64,000 bases of DNA, taken from contig NZ_JACJKA010000001.1 of assembly GCF_016900355.1 (NCBI RefSeq), positions 186,001-250,000 on the forward strand. The letters run 5' to 3'. Made by a program: the position numbers and the translations under genes. This document shows positions 25,923 through 33,661 of the stretch, piece after piece; position 1 is the stretch's first letter, and each line of letters opens with the position of its first letter. The notes beneath the pieces are model-generated. The model did no database searches. It was not told where the DNA came from and worked only from the letters and a program-made list of their open reading frames with translations. The DNA is from Bacteroides mediterraneensis. GTDB taxonomy: Bacteria; Bacteroidota; Bacteroidia; Bacteroidales; Bacteroidaceae.

Positions 25923-27329
25923 TCAGAAGCAGCTGGAGCCGTCAAAACAGTGGGTGCAGACCTTGCACTTCGGCAGCCCGATGGCTTCAATCAAGATTTC
26001 CAGGGTATTGAATTTCAGTGAAGTCAGTCCGAAACGGGCCCGGATACGCTCTACCAGTTCCTTGTATTCCGGCGAATCGGTGGTAGCATACTTGTCAAGC
26101 TTGGCATTTTCGTCTCCTTCAATTTCCTTGATGATGCGGCGGGTAATCAGTTCCATGTCACTCTTGGAAGAAGTGAAACCGATGAAGGGACAACCGTAAA
26201 TCAACGGCGGACAAGCAATGCGCATGTGTACCTCCTTGGCTCCGTAATCGTAGAGTACGTTCACGTTGTCACGCAGCTGGGTGCCACGCACGATAGAGTC
26301 ATCGCAGAACAGCAAGCGCTTTCCCTGAAGCATGGCCCGGTTGGGAATCAGCTTCATCTTGGCCACCAGCGAACGCATGCTCTGGTTGCTCGGCGTGAAA
26401 CTACGAGGCCAGGTAGGAGTATATTTGGCAATGGCCCGGTGATAAGGCACTCCTTTTCCTTCCGCATACCCCAATGCCATTCCTACACCCGAGTCAGGAA
26501 TGCCACACACGCAATCCACTTCGGAATCGTCGTGCTGTCCCATCTTATAGCCACTCATGAAACGCACTTCTTCCACATTTTTCCCTTCATAGCAGGAAAC
26601 CGGGAAACCGTAGTACACCCAAAGGAACGAACATATCTGCATCTTCTCGTTCGGCTGGCGGAGTTGCTCAATTCCGTCGGCACGCATGCGCAGAATCTCG
26701 CCCGGCCCCACATAGCGGTCAATCTCAAAATCCAGGTTCGGCAAACTGCTCGACTCACTGGTAGCCGCATATGCCCCGTTCTTCCGGCCAATGACAATCG
26801 GCGTACGGCCCCATTTGTCACGAGCCACGATAATCCCGTCTTCCGTCAGAATCAACATGGAACACGAACCTTTGATTTTTTGGAACACATTCTCAATGCC
26901 CTCCACGAAATCTTTTCCCTGCACAATGAGCAGGGCCACCAATTCTGTAGGGTTGGTCTTTCCCATACTCATTTCAGAGAAATGCATATTGCAGTCCAGC
27001 AGTTCCTTCACCAGCTGGTCGATATTGTTGATTTTTGCGACCGTGACAATGGCAAAACGCCCCAAATGAGAATTGATCATGATAGGCTGAGGATCTGTAT
27101 CACTGATGATCCCTATCCCCGACTTGCCTTTGAACTTAGGAAGTTCATCCTCAAACTTTGTCCGAAAATAAGTACTTTCCAGGTTATGAATTGAACGTAT
27201 GAAACCTTCGCCCTCAGCGTATGTCGCCATACCGGCGCGTTTCGTACCTAAATGTGAGTTGTAATCCGTACCGTAAAATAAATCGGTTACGCATTCAGCC
27301 TTAGAGACTGTTCCGAAAAAACCTCCCAT
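25923..27329 (-). CDS. Amidophosphoribosyltransferase-like protein lacking the N-terminal Cys nucleophile
   Basis: The 468-residue protein has an Ntn glutamine-amidotransferase-like domain (about 1-230) and a phosphoribosyltransferase domain (about 250-420) with the intact PRPP loop LLFCDDSIVRGTQL. Normal PurF enzymes begin MCGI, with Cys acting as nucleophile; this one begins MGGFFGTVSK, with Gly at that position. Other glutaminase-domain residues such as the RDKWGRTPIVIG region remain. The C-terminus is Cys-rich (KCKVCTHCFDGSSCF). It may use ammonia, act on another amine, or regulate; canonical glutamine-dependent PurF activity is unlikely. A -7 box (CAAAAATA on the + strand) is at 27376-27383. 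Confidence 0.85.
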   Translation of the reverse strand: MGGFFGTVSKAECVTDLFYGTDYNSHLGTKRAGMATYAEGEGFIRSIHNLESTYFRTKFEDELPKFKGKSGIGIISDTDPQPIMINSHLGRFAIVTVAKINNIDQLVKELLDCNMHFSEMSMGKTNPTELVALLIVQGKDFVEGIENVFQKIKGSCSMLILTEDGIIVARDKWGRTPIVIGRKNGAYAATSESSSLPNLDFEIDRYVGPGEILRMRADGIEQLRQPNEKMQICSFLWVYYGFPVSCYEGKNVEEVRFMSGYKMGQHDDSEVDCVCGIPDSGVGMALGYAEGKGVPYHRAIAKYTPTWPRSFTPSNQSMRSLVAKMKLIPNRAMLQGKRLLFCDDSIVRGTQLRDNVNVLYDYGAKEVHMRIACPPLIYGCPFIGFTSSKSDMELITRRIIKEIEGDENAKLDKYATTDSPEYKELVERIRARFGLTSLKFNTLEILIEAIGLPKCKVCTHCFDGSSCF

Positions 27330-27537
27330 GCTTGTAAGTTTTGATAGTTATTAGATTTATTGTTATTTCCGGATACAAAAATAGGCAAAAAAAATTTTTT
27401 TTCACGGGCTGTGAACATTTTTCATCTTCCGATTGTTTTCATAGAAAAAATAACTCCTTTATTGAATCTCCCTTCTTCCAAAGGGAAAAGAAGCCATATA
27501 TTACCTACAAAAGGCTTACTAAACTAACTTTATGTAC

Positions 27538-27575
27538 AAAAAAGCCACCGAAACAACACCGGTGGCTTTTCTTTT
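27538..27575. terminator. Hairpin between the PurF-like gene and the tRNA-Thr operon
   Basis: AAAGCCACCG (27541-27550) pairs with CGGTGGCTTT (27560-27569). A-runs and T-runs flank both sides, so it could stop transcription in either direction. Confidence 0.75.
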
Positions 27576-27593
27576 TCCCTTCACTACAGACAT

Positions 27594-27624
27594 AAAAAAA
27601 AGTTGGACAAAACTGTCCAACTTT
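27594..27624 (-). terminator. Terminator of the SRP RNA/tRNA-Thr operon
   Basis: An 11-bp perfect stem pairs AAAGTTGGACA (27599-27609) with TGTCCAACTTT (27614-27624). Read on the minus strand it is followed by a run of eight T's, 5 bp after the last tRNA-Thr. Confidence 0.88.
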
Positions 27625-27628
27625 CCTG

Positions 27629-27702
27629 AGCCTCTTGTCGGATTCGAACCAACGACCCCGAGATTACAAATCACGTGCTCTGGCCAACTGAGCTAAAGAG
27701 GC
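27629..27702 (-). tRNA. tRNA-Thr (TGT), downstream copy
   Basis: On the minus strand the acceptor GCCTCTT pairs with AAGAGGC. The anticodon loop TTTGTAA carries TGT, and the T-arm is GTTGGTTCGAATCCGAC. One T-T mismatch lies in the anticodon stem. CCA is not encoded. Confidence 0.95.
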
Positions 27703-27727
27703 AATCACCAAATATGTCCTTTTTTCG

Positions 27728-27801
27728 AGCCTCTTGTCGGATTCGAACCAACGACCCCGAGATTACAAATCACGTGCTCTGGCCAACTGAGCTAAAGAGG
27801 C
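27728..27801 (-). tRNA. tRNA-Thr (TGT), upstream copy
   Basis: This copy is identical in sequence to the tRNA at 27629-27702, 99 bp away on the same strand. Together they form a tandem pair behind the probable SRP RNA. Confidence 0.95.
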
Positions 27802-27805
27802 GGGT

Positions 27806-27901
27806 GGGTAAGCTTACCATATCGCGCCGCTACAACCAACTACCTTTGCTGCGATCAAGCCCTGGAGGATTCGAAGGGAGCTGGCCGTATGGGACTTACC
27901 C
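27806..27901 (-). ncRNA. ffs: Probable signal recognition particle RNA (small type)
   Basis: On the minus strand, a closing stem GGGTAAG...CTTACCC encloses an elongated hairpin with CCATA/TATGG and CCAGCT/AGTTGG pairs, and the distal part contains CAGGGCTTGATCGCAGCAAAGG. The GCAGCAAAGG element resembles the conserved 3' side of the SRP RNA internal loop (E. coli GGAAGCAGCC). Length (about 96 nt) fits bacterial 4.5S RNA. The tetraloop differs from the usual GGAA type, so the call rests on structure and the GCAGC motif. A promoter about 55 nt upstream suggests a longer primary transcript. Confidence 0.65.
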
Positions 27902-27956
27902 GTATTCAACATGTCATCGAGCATCACGCGGAAGGCGTATTTCTCGATTGCGGGTG

Positions 27957-27986
27957 CAAAGGTAGGCAAATTTTCTGAATATACAA
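27957..27986 (-). promoter_or_regulatory. Promoter of the SRP RNA/tRNA-Thr operon
   Basis: On the minus strand TACCTTTG (27957-27964) matches the -7 box. A TTG (27984-27986) lies 19 nt upstream in place of the full TTTG. Confidence 0.65.
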
Positions 27987-28100
27987 TACCTGCGCAAAAA
28001 AAATTGGCCAAAATGGGAAAGATTCATGATTTTTCAATCTTTTCTATACCACAGCTCACCGAAAAAGACTACTTTTGTAACCACTAACAAACTTGACGAT

Positions 28101-28631
28101 ATGACAGCAGAAAGACCAACTACCCTACAGGAATACGCCATGCGGTTCGGAACTTATATGGGATTGTTCTGGATTTTCAAATTCATTTTCCTTCCCATCG
28201 GATTTACCATTCCGCTGCTCCAGCTGCTTTTCATCCTGATGACGATTTTCGTTCCTGTACTGGGCTTCATCTATGCCCGCCGTTACCGTAACCAGTACCG
28301 TGAAGGTTACCTGTCCTTCACTCAGGCTTTCGGTTTCTGCTTTCTGATGTATCTCTTCGCCTCTATCCTGACCGCACTGGCTCACTATGTATATTTCCGC
28401 TTCATCGATCAGGGATACCTGCTGAACACGTATCTGGACCAGCTGGACAATATAAAGGACAGTGTGAGCGGCGACATGAAGGTTTCCGTGGAACAACTCA
28501 TCAGCAGCTTCGAGGTGATTTCGTCACTCACCCCCTTGCAAATGACATTCCAGCTGCTCTCACAGAATTTCTTCTACGGAATCCTGCTGTCTATCCCGAC
28601 AGCGTTGCTGGTCATGAGAAAAAAGAATTAA
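28101..28631 (+). CDS. DUF4199-like membrane protein
   Basis: Starting at MTAERPTTLQEYAMRFG, the 176-residue protein has about four membrane helices: GLFWIFKFIFLPIGF, LLQLLFILMTIFVPVLGFIY, FGFCFLMYLFASILTALAHY and a C-terminal FYGILLSIPTALLVM, with a polar loop before the last. This matches DUF4199, a Bacteroidetes family of unknown function often found before a glycosyltransferase. A -7 box TACTTTTG is at 28070-28077. It is the first gene of a six-gene operon ending with apbE. Confidence 0.78.
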   Translation: MTAERPTTLQEYAMRFGTYMGLFWIFKFIFLPIGFTIPLLQLLFILMTIFVPVLGFIYARRYRNQYREGYLSFTQAFGFCFLMYLFASILTALAHYVYFRFIDQGYLLNTYLDQLDNIKDSVSGDMKVSVEQLISSFEVISSLTPLQMTFQLLSQNFFYGILLSIPTALLVMRKKN

Positions 28632-28649
28632 TCGCTTAGAAATAAATAT

Positions 28650-29600
28650 ATGGATATATCTGTAGTCGTACCTCTCTATAATGAAGAGGAATCCTTACCT
28701 GAATTGTATGCCTGGATTGAGCGCGTGATGTACGCCCACCACTTTACCTACGAAGTCATTTTCGTGAACGATGGCAGCACGGACCACTCCTGGCAGGTCA
28801 TCGAAGAACTCAGCCGGAAATCGAAAGAAGTGAAAGGCATCAAGTTCCGCCGGAATTATGGTAAATCACCAGCCCTGTACTGTGGATTCGAAAAGGCTGA
28901 AGGCGACGTGGTCATCACCATGGATGCGGACTTACAGGACAGCCCGGACGAAATTCCGGAACTGTACCGCATGATTACAGAAGAAGGATACGACCTGGTT
29001 TCAGGCTGGAAACAGAAACGCTACGACCCGCTGTCGAAGACCATTCCAACCAAACTGTTCAACGCCACGGCACGTGCCGTATCGGGCATTCACAACCTGC
29101 ACGATTTCAACTGCGGACTGAAGGCTTACCGCAAGGACGTGGTGAAGAATATCGAAGTGTATGGCGAAATGCACCGGTATATCCCCTATTTGGCTAAAAA
29201 TGCCGGATTCACCCGCATCGGCGAAAAGGTGGTACACCATCAGGCCCGCAAATACGGAAAGACCAAGTTTGGCTTGAACCGCTTCGTGAACGGCTATCTG
29301 GACTTGCTGTCGCTCTGGTTCCTCTCTACTTTTGGCGTGAAACCGATGCACATCTTCGGTTTTTTAGGTTCCATCATGTTCCTGTTAGGATTCATCGCCG
29401 TCATCGTGGTGGGAGCCAACAAGCTGTACGACATGTATTGTGGTAATCCTTACCGCCTGGTGACCGAAAGTCCCTATTTCTACCTGGCACTGACTACCAT
29501 GATTTTAGGTACCCAGCTTTTCCTGGCCGGATTCATCGGTGAACTGATTGCGCGTAATTCGCCGGAAAGAAACAAATACCAAATTGAGAAAGAACTTTGA
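28650..29600 (+). CDS. Family 2 glycosyltransferase (polyprenyl-phosphate glycosyltransferase type)
   Basis: The 316-residue protein has a GT-A catalytic domain (about 1-215) with VVPLYNEEESLPELY at the N-terminus, FVNDGSTDHSW, and TMDADLQDSPDE carrying the DxD metal site, followed by two C-terminal membrane helices (about 235-258 and 268-295). This is the DPM1/GtrB layout: it transfers a sugar from a nucleotide to undecaprenyl phosphate at the inner membrane. Sugar identity is unknown. It starts 18 bp after the DUF4199 gene. Confidence 0.92.
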   Translation: MDISVVVPLYNEEESLPELYAWIERVMYAHHFTYEVIFVNDGSTDHSWQVIEELSRKSKEVKGIKFRRNYGKSPALYCGFEKAEGDVVITMDADLQDSPDEIPELYRMITEEGYDLVSGWKQKRYDPLSKTIPTKLFNATARAVSGIHNLHDFNCGLKAYRKDVVKNIEVYGEMHRYIPYLAKNAGFTRIGEKVVHHQARKYGKTKFGLNRFVNGYLDLLSLWFLSTFGVKPMHIFGFLGSIMFLLGFIAVIVVGANKLYDMYCGNPYRLVTESPYFYLALTTMILGTQLFLAGFIGELIARNSPERNKYQIEKEL

Positions 29601-29602
29601 CG

Positions 29603-30103
29603 ATGAAGAAACTACCGATTGTATGCAGCCTGCTCCTGTTGGCAGCCTTCTCCTTCTTCCCGGCCTGCGAGGTGGAGAACTGTCCGCCCAACGCCTTGGC
29701 GTATGCGCAGTTCAATTTCGTAGACCAATATGGAAGATCGGTGGAATACACTGACACGCTGACCGTAATCGGGCAGCTACAGACGGCCGATACCCTTATC
29801 TATGACACGCTGATTAACAAATCGACAAAAACGAGTACCCTCAGCCTGCCACTCAGCTACGGAGATCAGACCCGCTTCATCTTCCAATACGGTAACCGGC
29901 AGCGGGACATCATTACGGTCAATCACCGCAACATTCCTTATTTCATCAACTTGGACTGCGGCACCATGATGTTCTACGAGATAACCAGTGCGGAAACGAC
30001 TACCCGCATGCTCGATTCACTCGTCATCACCAATCCGAACATAGACAATTATGAGAAAGAGAATTTCAAGATATATTTCACGGTTACTGCTGCTAATGAG
30101 TAG
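29603..30103 (+). CDS. Lipoprotein of unknown function (DUF6452-like)
   Basis: The 166-residue product begins MKKLPIVCSLLLLAAFSFFP and has a lipobox ending at Cys (FFPACEVENCPP). The mature part is a small beta-rich domain (YGDQTRFIFQYGNRQRDIIT, NIPYFINLDCGTMMFYEI). I match it tentatively to DUF6452, which in my recollection sits next to DUF6048 in Bacteroides. It starts 2 bp after the glycosyltransferase stop and overlaps the next gene by 53 bp. Confidence 0.72.
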   Translation: MKKLPIVCSLLLLAAFSFFPACEVENCPPNALAYAQFNFVDQYGRSVEYTDTLTVIGQLQTADTLIYDTLINKSTKTSTLSLPLSYGDQTRFIFQYGNRQRDIITVNHRNIPYFINLDCGTMMFYEITSAETTTRMLDSLVITNPNIDNYEKENFKIYFTVTAANE

Positions 30104-30797
30104 CCTCCTTCTCTGTGGCTCCCTGTGGGCACAGCGGCCGGGAGCCCACAAGGCACAGCCGGTACAGATACAGAAGGAAGAAGCGAAAAAAACAGAACCG
30201 ACGGAAAACATACCTCTTTATCAGGGAATGAGCATCGGAGTGGAAATTGCCGGAATCGGAAGCTACCTGTTAGGAAGTGACATTCTGAACAGTGAGGTAG
30301 CTCTACAGGCCAACCTGAAAAACCGCTTCCTCCCTGTGGTGGAAGTGGGATACGGAAAAGCAGATGCCATCAACGACGCCAACAACCTGCACTACAAAAC
30401 CTCTGCCCCCTATTTCCGAATAGGAATGGATTACAACGTGTTTTACAAGAAAACACACTTGCCGGGCTATCTGTACGTGGGACTACGCTATGGCATGACC
30501 TCGTTCAGCTACGATGTGGACGGCCCATCCATGACTGACCCGAACTATGGAGGAGAAATCTCCTACCCCTTCTCTTATTCCGGCTTGAAGAGCAATGCCA
30601 GCTGGCTGGAAGGCGTACTCGGACTCAAGGTGAAAATCTACAAAGGTTTTTGCATGGGTTGGAGCGTGAGATACAAAATGAGGATGAGCATCAAGAATCA
30701 TGAAAATTCCGTTCCATGGTACGTGCCCGGATTCGGAAAGAATGCCAGCAGCAGTTTCAACCTGACGTATAATCTCATTTACAACTTGCCCTTCTGA
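30051..30797 (+). CDS. Outer-membrane beta-barrel protein (DUF6048-like)
   Basis: The 248-residue protein has a signal peptide (LLLLMSSLLLCGSLWAQ) and mostly amphipathic beta strands, such as MSIGVEIAGIGSYLL, FRIGMDYNVFYKK and YLYVGLRYGMTSFSY, ending with aromatic Phe. This indicates a small outer-membrane barrel. The DUF6048 name is tentative. It overlaps the preceding lipoprotein gene by 53 bp in another frame, so the two products are translationally linked and probably act together in the outer membrane. Confidence 0.75.
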   Translation: MRKRISRYISRLLLLMSSLLLCGSLWAQRPGAHKAQPVQIQKEEAKKTEPTENIPLYQGMSIGVEIAGIGSYLLGSDILNSEVALQANLKNRFLPVVEVGYGKADAINDANNLHYKTSAPYFRIGMDYNVFYKKTHLPGYLYVGLRYGMTSFSYDVDGPSMTDPNYGGEISYPFSYSGLKSNASWLEGVLGLKVKIYKGFCMGWSVRYKMRMSIKNHENSVPWYVPGFGKNASSSFNLTYNLIYNLPF

Positions 30798-30802
30798 TTT
30801 AC

Positions 30803-31375
30803 ATGAACTTACTTGAAACAATTTTGTTGTCGGTCAGTCTGGCCATTGACTGCTTTACGGTATCCGTCACCAGCGGCATCATCCTGCATCGCATCCGCTG
30901 GGGTACTTTTCTGAGAATGGCCTTTTTCTTCGGACTTTTCCAGGCTTTGATGCCTTTCATCGGATGGCTGGGTGCCAGCCGCTTCCAGCACCTCATCGAG
31001 GACTACGACCATTGGATTGCATTCGGTCTGCTGGCCTTTTTAGGTATCCGGATGATACGGGCACAGTTCAAGGAAGAAGAAACAGCCTCGTTCAACCCCA
31101 CCAGCCTGAAGGTGACACTGGCCTTGGCGGTAGCTACCAGCATCGACGCCCTGGCCATCGGTATTTCCTTCGCCTTTGCGGGACTCAAACAGATAGAGGA
31201 TCTGACCCTGCCGCTAACCAGCATCGGACTGGCTTCTTTCATTCTTTCACTGGTGGGAAGCCTCATCGGAGTGTTCTTCGGCAAACGCTTCCACCTGCGG
31301 GTAGAACTTTTCGGAGGACTGGTACTGATTGGTATCGGCGTGAAGATTTTAATAGAACATTTATTCCTACAATAA
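30803..31375 (+). CDS. mntP: Manganese efflux pump MntP
   Basis: The 190-residue protein has six predicted membrane helices and the two MntP repeat signatures: LSVSLAIDCFTVSVTSG in the first half and ALAVATSIDALAIGISFAF in the second, with the conserved Asp residues expected to bind the metal. It exports Mn2+ across the inner membrane. No yybP-ykoY manganese riboswitch is seen; it is cotranscribed with its neighbours (5 bp upstream, 3 bp downstream). Confidence 0.94.
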   Translation: MNLLETILLSVSLAIDCFTVSVTSGIILHRIRWGTFLRMAFFFGLFQALMPFIGWLGASRFQHLIEDYDHWIAFGLLAFLGIRMIRAQFKEEETASFNPTSLKVTLALAVATSIDALAIGISFAFAGLKQIEDLTLPLTSIGLASFILSLVGSLIGVFFGKRFHLRVELFGGLVLIGIGVKILIEHLFLQ

Positions 31376-31378
31376 CTC

Positions 31379-32392
31379 ATGAGCAAAAACAATTTGAAAT
31401 GGCAGCTGCCGTTCCTCGTCATCCTTATCGTCGGAACGGTGCTGATTCTGAGAAAGCAAGCGCCTTACCAGACCGACGAAGGCCTGGTGTTCGGCACCGT
31501 GTATAAAATCACTTACCAGTCGTCGGAAAACCTGAAAAACGAGATTGAAAAAGAACTGCAGAAGGTGGACAACTCCCTGTCACCGTTCAACAAACAGTCG
31601 GTCATCACGCGTATCAACCAGAATACCGACTTGCATACCGACAGTATGTTCGTCTATGTGTTTAATCTGGCAAAAGAAGTCTCTCATGACACTGGAAAGG
31701 CGTACGACGTGACCGTGGCTCCGTTAGTCAATGCCTGGGGCTTCGGATTCAAACACTCCCAATTCCCGGATTCCCTGACCGTCGACAGCTTGCGTCAGTT
31801 TGTGGGTATCGACAAAATCCACCTCAACGCAGACGGCGAAGTAGTCAAATCCGACCCGCGCATGATGCTCGACTTCAGCTCCATAGCCAAAGGATTCGGC
31901 GTGGATTGTGTGGCCCGTCTGTTCGACCGGAAAGGCATCAAGAACTACATGATTGACATTGGCGGCGAACTGGTCATGAAAGGACAGAATGCCAAGATGG
32001 AGACCTGGCGCATCGGAGTCAACAAACCGATTGACGACTCTTTATCGGTCAACCAGGAACTGCAAACCATACTGGAAATTACCGATGCCGGTATGGCCAC
32101 TTCGGGCAATTACCGCAACTTCTATTATAAAGATGGAAAGAAATATGCGCACACCATCGACCCGCGGACAGGCTATCCAGTGCAGCACAACATTCTTTCT
32201 TCTACCGTCATTGCCAAGAACTGTGCCACTGCCGATGCCTACGCCACCGCCTTTATGGTATTGGGATTGGATTCAGCCAAAGCAGTCTGTGATTCTCATC
32301 CGGAACTGGATGCCTATTTCATCTATACGGACAAGAACGGAAAACTGCAAACCTATTCCACAGCAGGCATGAAGAAATACATGCGGAACTAA
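31379..32392 (+). CDS. apbE: FAD:protein FMN transferase (ApbE)
   Basis: The 337-residue protein has an N-terminal membrane/signal segment (about 9-24) and the ApbE domain: FGTVYKITYQ, PFNKQSVITRIN, DFSSIAKGFGVD, YMIDIGGELVMKG, ATSGNYRNFYYKDGKKYAHT followed by IDPRTGYPV. It attaches FMN covalently to Thr/Ser in periplasmic flavoproteins such as NqrB/NqrC and RnfG. It is the last gene of the 28101-32392 operon; a hairpin follows. Confidence 0.95.
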   Translation: MSKNNLKWQLPFLVILIVGTVLILRKQAPYQTDEGLVFGTVYKITYQSSENLKNEIEKELQKVDNSLSPFNKQSVITRINQNTDLHTDSMFVYVFNLAKEVSHDTGKAYDVTVAPLVNAWGFGFKHSQFPDSLTVDSLRQFVGIDKIHLNADGEVVKSDPRMMLDFSSIAKGFGVDCVARLFDRKGIKNYMIDIGGELVMKGQNAKMETWRIGVNKPIDDSLSVNQELQTILEITDAGMATSGNYRNFYYKDGKKYAHTIDPRTGYPVQHNILSSTVIAKNCATADAYATAFMVLGLDSAKAVCDSHPELDAYFIYTDKNGKLQTYSTAGMKKYMRN

Positions 32393-32418
32393 AAAAGTCC
32401 TTGTACAGGGTAAGACCT

Positions 32419-32466
32419 AAAAATGCCGGAACATACCTCCTCGTATGCTCCGGCATTTTCTATTTT
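32419..32466 (+). terminator. Terminator after apbE
   Basis: AAAATGCCGGAACATAC pairs with GTATGCTCCGGCATTTT (32443-32459), with one mismatch in a 17-bp stem, and is followed by CTATTTTAT. Confidence 0.85.
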
Positions 32467-32514
32467 ATCAGAATACTCTCTTCGGGCAAAAGCATCTGTC
32501 TATTTTCTTTTCTC

Positions 32515-32602
32515 AGTACTCCTTAGGAAGTACTGCAGTACTGCCGTGGAAGTACCAGAGTACTGATAGGAAAGTACTGGAGTACTGCCGTGGAAGTACT
32601 GA
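32515..32602. repeat. Four-unit tandem array, exact 22-bp period, paired AGTACT palindromes
   Basis: AGTACT (one copy AGTACC) starts at 32515, 32529, 32537, 32551, 32559, 32573, 32581 and 32595: spacings alternate exactly 14 and 8 bp, giving four 22-bp units. Units 2 and 4 also share the linker GCCGTGGA. The array lies beyond the apbE terminator and 36 bp from the end of the convergent EamA gene. Confidence 0.92.
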
Positions 32603-32637
32603 AACGGCCTTCCAGTCGTTCCATAAAAGCCATGAGA

Positions 32638-33543
32638 TTATCCTAACACATTTCCTAAGTAAAGGAAGAACATACCAATCAACACCAGAATCAAATCGAC
32701 TACCTTGCTCTTCAGGTTCTTCTCACGGAAGATCATGGCTCCAAACAGGAAGGACACAATCACACTTCCCCGTCGTACCATGGACACGATGGAAATCATG
32801 GCTCCATCCATTCCCAAGGCATAGAAGTACACAAAATCTGCAGCCGACAGGAACACGGAAATCAGGATGATGCACCAGTCCCAGTGGAAAGGTGTACTGC
32901 TTTTCCGTTTGGGCCACCACAAAAACATCAGCACTCCGCCCATGAGAAAAAGCTGATAGACATTGTACCATGCCTGTACCACCATGTTGCTGAACCGCCC
33001 CATCAGATACTTGTCGTACAATCCGCTCACGGCTCCCAACACTGCTGCCAGCACCACGAACCAAATCCACTTGTCATGCTTGAAGTCAATGCCTTCCTTC
33101 TTTCCCGAACGGCTCAACATAAAGAACGAGATGATCGCCATCAGTACGCCAATCCACTGATACACATTCAGGCGCTCGCCAAATATCAGCAAGGCCCCCA
33201 CCAGGGTCATGACCGGACGGGTGGCATTGATCGGTCCTACAATAGTCAAGGGCAAATGTTTCATACCGAAATACCCGAACGTCCACGAAGAAAGGACGAT
33301 ACATGATTTCAGCAGGATGAATTTATGCACTTCCCAACCTGCATCCGGTACATAGAAAAGCGTATCTTTCAAGGTTTCCGGGTGAAAGTGCGAAATTAAA
33401 ATAAACGGCAAGAAAATCAGACTGGAAAAAAGCGTATTCAGTCCCAGCACCGGGAGCACCGCATTGTTCGACAATGATTTTTTCTTGAAGACATCATAAA
33501 ATCCCAGCAACGCCGCTGAGCAAAAAGCCAGTAATAACCACAT
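32638..33543 (-). CDS. EamA/DMT-superfamily transporter
   Basis: The 301-residue protein has ten hydrophobic segments in two EamA halves (LLLAFCSAALLGFYDVFKKK at the start; FVVLAAVLGAVSGLYDKYLM at the midpoint). It is an inner-membrane permease of the drug/metabolite transporter superfamily. Substrate unknown. It lies 118 bp after the histidine kinase gene on the same strand and could be the last member of the efflux operon or stand alone. Confidence 0.87.
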   Translation of the reverse strand: MWLLLAFCSAALLGFYDVFKKKSLSNNAVLPVLGLNTLFSSLIFLPFILISHFHPETLKDTLFYVPDAGWEVHKFILLKSCIVLSSWTFGYFGMKHLPLTIVGPINATRPVMTLVGALLIFGERLNVYQWIGVLMAIISFFMLSRSGKKEGIDFKHDKWIWFVVLAAVLGAVSGLYDKYLMGRFSNMVVQAWYNVYQLFLMGGVLMFLWWPKRKSSTPFHWDWCIILISVFLSAADFVYFYALGMDGAMISIVSMVRRGSVIVSFLFGAMIFREKNLKSKVVDLILVLIGMFFLYLGNVLG

Positions 33544-33661
33544 GTTTTCTTTACATTAATTCGAATTACAGCCTGCAAAATTAGACAATAAAGCCGTGAC
33601 TGACAAGTTTCTCCGTCAGAACCTTCCACTCTTTCTTTCCCCGCAAGTACTGCAAGCGGCT

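Larger units (their letters stand above)
27330..27628. other. Intergenic region between the PurF-like gene and the tRNA-Thr/SRP operon
   Basis: It holds the PurF-like promoter box (27376-27383, minus strand), an A/T run with a small TTCAC/GTGAA dyad near 27401-27415, and two hairpins (listed separately). I see no gene. Confidence 0.6.

Noticed and set aside
26226-27194. 322-codon open frame opposite the PurF-like gene
   Set aside because: Shadow of the opposite-strand gene, which has recognisable PRPP-binding and Ntn domains.
27814-28011. 65-codon frame on the minus strand over the SRP RNA and its promoter
   Set aside because: It coincides with the RNA gene and promoter; no ribosome site or family.
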